From Eshraghiella sp045542375 (GTDB taxonomy: Bacteria; Bacillota; Clostridia; Lachnospirales; Lachnospiraceae): DNA of 37,396 nt. Numbering within the stretch: the first letter of the stretch is position 1; every line of letters begins with the position of its first letter. Below the pieces are notes generated by a model. It did no database searches. It saw nothing but the letters and a program-made list of their open reading frames with translations, and was not told where the DNA came from. A program made the position numbers and the translations under genes. Below, one piece after another: positions 30,794 to 37,396 of the stretch. The stretch covers positions 1 to 37,396 of the forward strand of contig JAZQKW010000070.1 of assembly GCA_045542375.1 (NCBI GenBank). Direction: 5' to 3'.

Positions 30794-30823
30794 GAGGCCA
30801 CACTATACGGTGTAGCCTCTTGC
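30793..30823 (-). terminator. Hairpin at the convergent end of the fliS-like and DUF2508 genes
   Basis: AAGAGGC-ACAC / GTGT-GCCTCTT arms at about 30793-30804 and 30810-30821 form a 12-base stem. On the minus strand it is fully paired with one U-G and followed by ATTTTA; on the plus strand it has a C-A mismatch and no T run. It therefore mainly ends the flagellin-fliS transcript. The last codons and stop of the fliS-like gene lie in the stem. Confidence 0.7.
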
Positions 30824-31273
30824 TCTGTTATCTGTATACATATTTTCGTTAAGACTGTCTCTTGAATAGGTAAGTCCTGCATACACCTGCTGTGTATTCT
30901 TCATAACAGGACCTTTCCTGTCCATTCCCACGATTTCCTGAAATGAATCCTTTAATGTATTAAGTATTCCTCTAAGTCTTGGAAACTCTGTTGCATCCAG
31001 CCTTATATCTGCAATCTGTAATTCCCTGTTAAGAAAAAGATATATTTTCATAAGTTCGCCACTGATTGCACAATCCATATTTAAAGCAGATATTAATTCT
31101 CCGATAAAAGCTCTCGCTTTTTTAATGCATAAACGGAATTCTGCCACGTCTTTTATGTTATTTTCAGCCTCTTCAATATAGCCTGCTGCCAATTCATATG
31201 TAATTACAACTAACTCCGTTGAATTGGCCTGAGTGACTTTCATTCCATACTCTTTTAAATCTTCTTTAGTCAC
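30803..31273 (-). CDS. fliS: FliS-like flagellin export chaperone
   Basis: A 156-residue all-helical protein resembling FliS, which keeps flagellin unfolded before export. The pattern STELVVITYELAAGYIEEAE followed by FRLCIKKARAFIGELISALNMD and LFLNRELQIADIRLD matches the FliS helices, although the identity is low and the N-terminus is not classical. It lies immediately behind the flagellin gene, the usual place. Start: the in-frame ATG at 31282 abuts AGGAG with no spacing, whereas GTG at 31273 is 9 bases away; I prefer the GTG. If the ATG is used the protein is three residues longer. Confidence 0.8.
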   Translation of the reverse strand: MTKEDLKEYGMKVTQANSTELVVITYELAAGYIEEAENNIKDVAEFRLCIKKARAFIGELISALNMDCAISGELMKIYLFLNRELQIADIRLDATEFPRLRGILNTLKDSFQEIVGMDRKGPVMKNTQQVYAGLTYSRDSLNENMYTDNRARGYTV

Positions 31274-31289
31274 TATATCCATCTCCTAA

Positions 31290-32654
31290 TTACTGAAGTA
31301 ATTGTAAAATAGTCTGTGGTCTTTCATTTGCCTGTGCAAGAATAGATGTTGCAGCCTGTGTCTTAACATTCTCAGCTGTAAAATTAGTCATCTCCTCTGC
31401 CATATCACAGTCTTCAATTCTTGAAAGAGCAGTAGTAATATTTTCATGGTATTCATTCAAGCTGTCCGTAGTTCTTTCAAGACGGTTCTGGTACGCACCA
31501 AGCTCTGATCTTGCAGAAGACACCTTGAATATTGCATGGTCTATTTTTCTAATGGCATCAGCAGCTCCTGAGCCTGTATTAACATTAATGAGGTCAAGGT
31601 CAAGTGTATGCACATCCACTTTAGGAATATCAATATTAATCTGCTGACCTTCGTTAGCACCTGCCTGAATACTCATAACTCCGATGTCAGTTACCTTCAT
31701 AGTACACTCTGTATATGTGGTATAGCCTTCTACTTCAATAACCATTTCAAAAGAATCCACGTCACTGACTGTAATTACATTTCCATCTGTAAATACCGCT
31801 GCAGTTGTTGAAAAACCACTGTCAAGGGTTGCCACACAATCTGTTCCTGTAGTTCTTGCAGTTGTTGCTGTGCTTCCCGTAAACATCATTGCCGCATTCT
31901 CGTCAGAGAAGGATATAACAAGTTCTTTTTCCTTGCCATACGCCTTGTTGGTTACGGCCATATTTCCGCCTTCCATTCTTACTGTAGCATTACCTCTTTC
32001 GCAGGCATCCTGTATTCCTTTATAGATACTGTCAAAAGATTCTCCTGCTTCATAATGATATGTAGCTTCATTAATCGTTATACTTCCTGCCTCTGCCGCT
32101 GTAGCAAAAGAGTTAAGTGAAAGCTCTGCCTGTGTGGCTGCTGTTGTAACACTAAAAACATATTCTCCTGATAATACATTTTCAGTTACGGAAAACATAC
32201 TTACACCATCTATGTCAGAATATGATCTTCTGCTCAATGTTCCGTCAAGAAGGTACATTGTGTTATATTCCGTATCATTGGAAATTCGGTCTATCTCACT
32301 CTTAAGCTGATTAATTTCCAACTGTATCGCTGCTCTATCCTCTGCGCAGTTGGTATCATCTGCAGCCTGTACTGCAAGTTCTCGCATACGCTGAAGCATG
32401 TTACCTACTTCACTTAATGCACTTTCTGCTGTCTGTACAACAGATACACCGTCCTTGGTATTCTTAGATGATTGTTCAAGAGCTCTAATCTGGGCATGCA
32501 TCTTTTTAGAAATTGCCATTCCCGCTGCGTCATCCTCCGCATGATTAATCTTGAGTCCTGAAGAGAGTCGTTCCATCGATTTACTTAAGGCATTCTCACC
32601 CTTGCCTAACTGATTATTAGCTATAATAGCTGAAATATTACAATTTACTCTCAT
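31290..32654 (-). CDS. fliC: Flagellin
   Basis: A 454-residue flagellin (filament subunit). The N-terminal D0/D1 region is MRVNCNISAIIANNQLGKGE, SMERLSSGLKINHAEDDAAGMAIS (typical, residues about 30-53), then VVQTAESALSEVGNMLQRMRELAVQAA. The C-terminal D1/D0 region ends SILAQANERPQTILQLLQ. The middle (about 150-360) is variable, Thr/Ala-rich, with strand-like repeats (SITINEATYHYEAGE and similar), and would be the exposed part. The ATG at 32654 matches the classical start. A sigma-28-type promoter lies 48 bases upstream. The fliS-like chaperone gene follows. Confidence 0.98.
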   Translation of the reverse strand: MRVNCNISAIIANNQLGKGENALSKSMERLSSGLKINHAEDDAAGMAISKKMHAQIRALEQSSKNTKDGVSVVQTAESALSEVGNMLQRMRELAVQAADDTNCAEDRAAIQLEINQLKSEIDRISNDTEYNTMYLLDGTLSRRSYSDIDGVSMFSVTENVLSGEYVFSVTTAATQAELSLNSFATAAEAGSITINEATYHYEAGESFDSIYKGIQDACERGNATVRMEGGNMAVTNKAYGKEKELVISFSDENAAMMFTGSTATTARTTGTDCVATLDSGFSTTAAVFTDGNVITVSDVDSFEMVIEVEGYTTYTECTMKVTDIGVMSIQAGANEGQQINIDIPKVDVHTLDLDLINVNTGSGAADAIRKIDHAIFKVSSARSELGAYQNRLERTTDSLNEYHENITTALSRIEDCDMAEEMTNFTAENVKTQAATSILAQANERPQTILQLLQ

Positions 32655-32701
32655 GTTCTTCACCACTTTCCGGTTATTTTACTTTTTAGTCTCTGCATAA
32701 T

Positions 32702-32728
32702 ATATCGACACTTTTGGGATTTTAATTA
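32702..32728 (-). promoter_or_regulatory. Sigma-28 (FliA/SigD)-type promoter for flagellin
   Basis: On the minus strand TAAT (32728-32725), 15 bases, then GTCGATAT (32709-32702), close to the TAAA-N15-GCCGATAA consensus. It overlaps the stop codon of the upstream DUF6240-like gene and is 48 bases from the flagellin ATG. Confidence 0.75.
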
Positions 32729-35505
32729 GTCAGTTCCGCTATAAATATTTTGGTCACTTTAAAAATCTGTGCAGTACTTATATTTTCTTTAGTAGTTGCA
32801 TGCATTACCGGAATCTCTTCCGAGCGGTTTCCTGTAATCTTCACATCCTCAAAGCCTGCCTTGCCAAGACTGTTCTTAAGGTTCCCTGCAAGTTCATTCA
32901 AACGTCCGATTCCCTCTACTGAATCACTTAACATCTGTACATTGATTGTAGTCAGGGTTATCTTTCCTTCTATACTTACTTTTCCATATTTCTCATTTTC
33001 AAAAGAAATCTGGAACTTACCGCTTTCTTCGTTGCCCTCCACTATTTTAAGATTAATTATTACCCTCTCATTACCTTCGTTACAAGGAATGTAATAATTA
33101 TTTCTTTTTGCCATATGACTTACAATGTTCATTCCGGTTGAAATCATCTTCATACTACTGATGTCAAGAGTTGTTACTTCACTATACATCTGCGCTGTCA
33201 GATTTTCCTTAGCATTAATTGCAAGTCTGTCATATGCACTAAGAAGTTCTTCCCTGTCATCGAGCAATGATGTAATTTCATCATCTTCAACATTTTTAAA
33301 AATATCTTCCGGCTTGTCTGTAAGTGTCTTCATTGCCTTAATATTATTAATTGTTACAGGAACCTGATACTCTGCCATCACCTTAAATAAGGATAATTCT
33401 ATCTTCGGCAATTCGCTTATATCTTCCAATATTCTGTCATCCGCTTCATATCCGGTGCTGTTCATAATATTTTCAGCAAAGGCTTCAGGATTCTGCATTT
33501 CCATATCCGGTATCTGATTCAATACCTCAGGCATTACCTTATTCTTAATTCCTGCAAAAAGATTCTTATAATAAGTTACCTTATCTGTAATATTTTTTAC
33601 TCCAATACTGTCATCAGCCTTAAGATCCATACCTCTGTCATGTCTTGACATATATGCGGTTAAAAGGTTGCCCATATTTATTTCAAGTCCCTGATTAACT
33701 AACTGCCCTATAGAATTCATTCCTTCTGTTTCAAATTTATTAATCAGGCTGTAAAGTGCAATGTATTTTTCTCTTTCCCCTGCTGTTATTTCGTTATTTT
33801 TCTCAAGCTTATATAAAAACTCACTGTATTTTTCTATCTGGTGTTCATCACCTTCAAGATTATTTATATATCTGTTAAGCTCATCTATATCTGTTTCAAG
33901 AGGATTAACTCCATCTCTTATCATCTTAAGAGTTTTCTCCGGTGTCATATTGTCAAACAATGTATTAACGGAGCTGTCAATCGCCTTAACTGCATCTACA
34001 TTCTCTGGTGTAAATGCCATTTCGTTATAGGCAAGTATTCTTATAGCTCTTCTGTTAGCATCGTTATTCTCATATCCCATTCCTTCAAGGATATCTCCGG
34101 TACTTGCTTTGATTGCGGTAGTTATTCTGTCACCCAAATCCTGTCTTACTTCTGTGCACAGCGCATCATACGCCTCTCCTGCTGCCGAGAATTTTCTAAC
34201 CATCTCCGGTGCATAGGACATAAAAACTTCCGCACTTCTAACTTCCACATCAAGAGTTTTTCCAATAACCGCACTTGGGACACGCTTTAACTCTTCCATG
34301 GCAAGAAGAATTTCGTTAACCTCAGTTACTTCTTCTATTGATGTCTTATTACCGGTGCCTGATGTTACTTCGGAAAGCCTCTCTGCCTCATATTCCTTAA
34401 GTCTGTCTACAAGCTCTGATATCTCAACTGTGTTAATTGAAATACCATTGTTTTCAAGAACTCTTCCCGCATCGAGAGTCATCATAAGACGAATTTCCTG
34501 CATCTGACGATACATACTTATATAGCTTCTATCCTCATAATCAGGTTCCGACTTAATATCCTTATTCTCAATATCTGCAAGAGTATCAAGGTTGTGAACC
34601 TCTGCTCTTACAAATGTCATTATATGTTCAGGCATCGCACTGCCTATTACAAGCATGGCCGATACTGTTTCTTCCCATGGAAGCGCTTCTCCTGTTACCT
34701 TGGTCTTTGCAGGCTCTCTTCCTTCAAGCATTGTTGCCTTAATTCTGTCAGCCACTTCCTCATCTGTCGGAACCACTAACCCGTCCAACTCGGTAAAATA
34801 CTGCAAATTCTCAACTGTAAGGTCAATATCATTTTCAACCATATATCTGCATCGGTTATGACTTTCATCATTAACTTCTATTCCCGCTTCTTCAATTACC
34901 TTATTTACCTGAGGTGTAAGCTCTTCCCACTGACTGTCAGTTAATGGTCTGCCTTTTTCCGGCATTCCCGAATGCATGGCAACATATACGTTCTCAACTG
35001 TAGGTTCAAGCTCATTCTTAACAAGATATGCCTTAGCACTGTCACTCATAGCTGCTGCCGCCTTATAGGTTGCTGCTGCACTTCCCATTGTTGCTTTTAT
35101 GTCATCCATATCAACATTGGTACCCACCAATGAAAAATCATCACAATACATAGCTAACTTAATCTGTATTTCTTCTACTACTGTTACGATTTTATCAACT
35201 TCCGTATTGTTAATGTCGATACCGTCCTCGTCCATCTTAACAACTTCTCCGGTATCCATTTTATCAAACATTACTGAAAGTGTATTTTTAATAATCTCAG
35301 CATTCTCCTTAACGGATTCAAATGTTCCGTCCTGTACCAGCATTCCCAACATTCCTTTGCCCGGTCCGTTGGTCGAGTTCATTGTCATCACACCTGCATC
35401 CTGAGAAAAAATCTCAGCAATCCCACTTGCTTCTCTATTCTGAAACCCTACATTGTAAGCAGCCTCAACATTAATCGTATTATCCTTTAATCCGTCTATT
35501 CTCAT
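32722..35505 (-). CDS. DUF6240-like large protein beside flagellin, FliK-like C-terminus
   Basis: A 927-residue hydrophilic, helical protein with no signal peptide or membrane helix. Several segments share one pattern, a helix then a turn and T-x-x-N-(V/L/I): YLVKNELEPTVENVYV, YMVENDIDLTVENLQYF, VLENNGISINTVEISEL, ILAYNEMAFTPENVDAV and VMAEYQVPVTINNIKAM. The last 90 residues (EKYGKVSIEGKITLTTINVQ to GRLNELAGNLKNSLGKAG) resemble the C-terminal domain of the hook-length protein FliK. The gene lies between glgB and flagellin. I recall this family as DUF6240, with no known function. Start: ATG at 35505 has TGGAGTG 6 bases upstream. Only 24 bases separate it from the glgB terminator, so how it is transcribed is unclear. 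Confidence 0.75.
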   Translation of the reverse strand: MRIDGLKDNTINVEAAYNVGFQNREASGIAEIFSQDAGVMTMNSTNGPGKGMLGMLVQDGTFESVKENAEIIKNTLSVMFDKMDTGEVVKMDEDGIDINNTEVDKIVTVVEEIQIKLAMYCDDFSLVGTNVDMDDIKATMGSAAATYKAAAAMSDSAKAYLVKNELEPTVENVYVAMHSGMPEKGRPLTDSQWEELTPQVNKVIEEAGIEVNDESHNRCRYMVENDIDLTVENLQYFTELDGLVVPTDEEVADRIKATMLEGREPAKTKVTGEALPWEETVSAMLVIGSAMPEHIMTFVRAEVHNLDTLADIENKDIKSEPDYEDRSYISMYRQMQEIRLMMTLDAGRVLENNGISINTVEISELVDRLKEYEAERLSEVTSGTGNKTSIEEVTEVNEILLAMEELKRVPSAVIGKTLDVEVRSAEVFMSYAPEMVRKFSAAGEAYDALCTEVRQDLGDRITTAIKASTGDILEGMGYENNDANRRAIRILAYNEMAFTPENVDAVKAIDSSVNTLFDNMTPEKTLKMIRDGVNPLETDIDELNRYINNLEGDEHQIEKYSEFLYKLEKNNEITAGEREKYIALYSLINKFETEGMNSIGQLVNQGLEINMGNLLTAYMSRHDRGMDLKADDSIGVKNITDKVTYYKNLFAGIKNKVMPEVLNQIPDMEMQNPEAFAENIMNSTGYEADDRILEDISELPKIELSLFKVMAEYQVPVTINNIKAMKTLTDKPEDIFKNVEDDEITSLLDDREELLSAYDRLAINAKENLTAQMYSEVTTLDISSMKMISTGMNIVSHMAKRNNYYIPCNEGNERVIINLKIVEGNEESGKFQISFENEKYGKVSIEGKITLTTINVQMLSDSVEGIGRLNELAGNLKNSLGKAGFEDVKITGNRSEEIPVMHATTKENISTAQIFKVTKIFIAELTN

Positions 35506-35528
35506 AAACCACACTCCATTTAACAATG

Positions 35529-35560
35529 AAAAAACTGTGTATATGTACTATACACAGTTT
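35529..35560 (-). terminator. Terminator after glgB
   Basis: A 12-base perfect stem AAACTGTGTATA/TATACACAGTTT (35560-35549 with 35544-35533), 4-base loop, then a T run (35534-35529) on the minus strand. It stands only 24 bases before the start of the following gene. Confidence 0.9.
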
Positions 35561-35571
35561 ATTTCGGTTGA

Positions 35572-37396
35572 TTATTCAGATTTCTTGATATTTTTCTTAG
35601 TTGTTTTCTTAGGCTTTTTGTAATTGAACTTTATTACTGCTGTTCCATATGCATTAAGCGGAAGCGCTATTGAATATGGCATTCTGTCCGTTGGTATCGG
35701 TTCAGCCTGATATACAGTTCCTTCTTCACATTTCTCATTAAGAAGAAGTGTGTAGGTACCATCATTCGGAACACCCACTCTGAAATCTTCTCTTGCCATT
35801 GGTGTAAAGTTACATACAAAAAGTATACTGTCTCTTCCACTTGGTGACTTTCTTGCAAAGCTGTAAATACTTCTCTTATAGTCATCCGGATCCATCCATT
35901 CAAATCCTTCAAGGCTCTGGTCAAGTTCATAACATGCTTTATATCTCTTATAAATATTGAAGAGCTTCTTAACATAATTATGAAGATTAATATGCTCTGT
36001 TTCATTAAGAAGGTGCCAATCAAGTGACTTAGCTTCACTCCATTCAGCGAACTGTCCAAAATCCTGTCCCATGAAGAGTAACTTCTTACCCGGATGTCCA
36101 ATCATATATGTGTAACCAACCTTAAGGTTAGCAAACTTATCTTCATATATTCCCGGCATCTTATTAAGCATTGAACACTTAAGATGTACTACCTCATCAT
36201 GAGAAAGAACAAGCATAAAGTTCTCGCTATATGTGTATGTCATGGCAAATGTAAGCTTGTTATGATTGTACGAACGGAAGTATGGATCTAACTTCATATA
36301 TTCAAGGAAATCATGCATCCATCCCATGTTCCACTTAAATGTAAATCCAAGTCCGTCATTCTCTGCCTTCTCTGTAATTCCAGGCCATGCTGTGGATTCC
36401 TCGGCGATTGTTATTGCATGAGGATTACGCTTATTCATAATGCTGTTAAGGTGACGGAAGAAATCCATAGCTTCAAGGTTACCATTTCCACCATATTTGT
36501 TAGGTACCCACTGTCCGTCTCTTCTTCCATAATCAAGATATAACATAGATGCAACCGCATCTACTCTGAGTCCGTCAACATGGAATTTCTCTACCCAATA
36601 CAGCGCATTGGAAATGAGGAAGCTAATTACCTGATTACGTCCAAAATCAAATACCTTGGTTCCCCAATCCGGATGTTCTCCCTTTCTTGTATCTGCATAC
36701 TCATATGTCGGTGTTCCATCAAAGTCTGCAAGACCGTGAGCATCTCTTGGGAAATGAGCCGGTACCCAGTCAAGAATAACACCAAATCCCTTGCTATGCA
36801 GATAATCTACAAAGTACATAAAATCTTCCGGTGTTCCATATCTTGATGTTGGGGCATAATATCCTGTTACCTGATATCCCCATGAACCGTCAAATGGATG
36901 CTCTGCAATACCCATAAGTTCAACATGAGTATATCCCATCTCTTTCATATAGTCAGCTAACTGAACTGCGGCTTCTCTGTAATTAAGAAATCCGTCATAT
37001 GTTCCGTCATCCTTCTTCTTCCATGAACCAAGATGTACCTCATACACTACCATTGGTTCCTTAGTATAGTCGGCAACCGACATCTTATCCATCCACTTAC
37101 TGTCATTCCACTGATATCTGTCAATATCAAATACAATTGAAGCAGTTTCCGGTCTCATCTGACTGTAAGTTCCATATGGATCAGATTTATATAACTTTCT
37201 TCCATCCTTGGTATACACCAGATACTTGTATACACTGCCTTCATGAGCATTATGTGTAAACAATTCAAAGATTCCGGAATCATCCAGTCTCTTCATTTCA
37301 TAATTATCACCACACCAGTTATTGAAATCACCCACCACGCATACGCCTGCCGCATTAGGTGCCCACACTGCAAAATATACGCCTTCTCTACCGTCT
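35572..37396 (-). CDS. glgB: 1,4-alpha-glucan branching enzyme, 5' end outside the window
   Basis: The last 608 residues of a GH13 branching enzyme that makes alpha-1,6 branches in glycogen. The frame is open to the window edge, so the start and about 20-40 residues are missing. A CBM48 domain (FAVWAPNAAGVCVVGDFNNW) precedes the catalytic barrel. The GH13 regions are DWVPAHFP (region I), GLRVDAVASMLYLDY with the nucleophile Asp (II), TIAEESTAW with the acid Glu (III) and VLSHDEVVH with the stabilising Asp (IV). A C-terminal beta domain follows, ending in a lysine-rich tail (KKPKKTTKKNIKKSE). The tail is unusually basic; otherwise it is normal. Confidence 0.97.
   Translation of the reverse strand, partial: DGREGVYFAVWAPNAAGVCVVGDFNNWCGDNYEMKRLDDSGIFELFTHNAHEGSVYKYLVYTKDGRKLYKSDPYGTYSQMRPETASIVFDIDRYQWNDSKWMDKMSVADYTKEPMVVYEVHLGSWKKKDDGTYDGFLNYREAAVQLADYMKEMGYTHVELMGIAEHPFDGSWGYQVTGYYAPTSRYGTPEDFMYFVDYLHSKGFGVILDWVPAHFPRDAHGLADFDGTPTYEYADTRKGEHPDWGTKVFDFGRNQVISFLISNALYWVEKFHVDGLRVDAVASMLYLDYGRRDGQWVPNKYGGNGNLEAMDFFRHLNSIMNKRNPHAITIAEESTAWPGITEKAENDGLGFTFKWNMGWMHDFLEYMKLDPYFRSYNHNKLTFAMTYTYSENFMLVLSHDEVVHLKCSMLNKMPGIYEDKFANLKVGYTYMIGHPGKKLLFMGQDFGQFAEWSEAKSLDWHLLNETEHINLHNYVKKLFNIYKRYKACYELDQSLEGFEWMDPDDYKRSIYSFARKSPSGRDSILFVCNFTPMAREDFRVGVPNDGTYTLLLNEKCEEGTVYQAEPIPTDRMPYSIALPLNAYGTAVIKFNYKKPKKTTKKNIKKSE

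Noticed and set aside
33841..34290. 149-codon plus-strand frame inside the DUF6240-like gene
   Set aside because: Antisense shadow of a long continuous frame with a start, ribosome site and repeated motifs.
35667..36101. 144-codon frame on the same strand inside glgB
   Set aside because: It overlaps conserved GH13 coding sequence in another frame and has no family pattern.

Overview
The window looks like chromosomal DNA of an AT-rich, flagellated anaerobe of the Lachnospiraceae (Clostridia). The reasons are the gdpP-rplI-dnaB and rpsF-ssb-rpsR operons of Firmicutes, a YyaC (DUF1256) protein, DUF5702/DUF6382/DUF6240-type families that I associate with this family, strong AGGAGG ribosome sites, and a Gram-positive style Tad pilus locus with no secretin. 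I cannot name the species from sequence alone; a Lachnospira/Eubacterium eligens-like organism would fit. Most genes are on the minus strand. No IS element, phage, integrase, CRISPR array or riboswitch was seen, and no gene-free stretch exceeds 300 bases.

Region 1 (1-7000, core replication/translation): a truncated polysaccharide flippase behind a DUF1858 redox protein; a divergent 56-residue 2[4Fe-4S] ferredoxin; a MerR-type regulator; gdpP-rplI-dnaB; rpsF-ssb-rpsR; DUF951; tRNA-Cys.

Region 2 (7000-17750, envelope and metabolism): a CvpA-like membrane protein, a DUF5711 membrane protein and a LysM protein with an apparently dead MPN/JAB-like domain; yyaC; a coiled-coil two-helix membrane protein; a 2-hydroxyacid dehydrogenase; pgi; an unknown membrane protein; mtnN; then TSCPD-murG on the plus strand.

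Region 3 (17750-20630): a YefM/YoeB-type toxin-antitoxin pair with its own operator-promoter, a HIT hydrolase, a soluble sensorless histidine kinase, and a flavodoxin-SCP2 fusion.

Region 4 (20657-30350, Tad pilus operon, 11 minus-strand genes, transcribed right to left): prepilin peptidase, TadZ-like, TadA ATPase, TadB, TadC with an extra domain, Flp pilin, DUF5702 protein, TadE-like protein with a cysteine-rich tail, second prepilin peptidase, second TadE-like protein, and a DUF6382-FHA protein. Genes are tightly packed, mostly with overlapping stops and starts. Together they encode prepilin maturation, an assembly motor and platform, pilins, and a probable phosphopeptide-reading regulator.

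Region 5 (30560-37396): a YaaL/DUF2508 gene; flagellin with a FliS-like chaperone and a sigma-28-type promoter; a 927-residue DUF6240-like protein with internal repeats and a FliK-like tail; and a 5'-truncated glgB. The two surface-appendage systems, Tad pilus and flagellin, lie back to back around 30.5 kb.

Points most worth checking: two genes with excellent ribosome sites but no AUG/GUG/UUG start (30350 and 10113), the tandem His/Cys motifs at the end of the TadE-like protein, the dead MPN-LysM protein, and the repeat protein beside flagellin.
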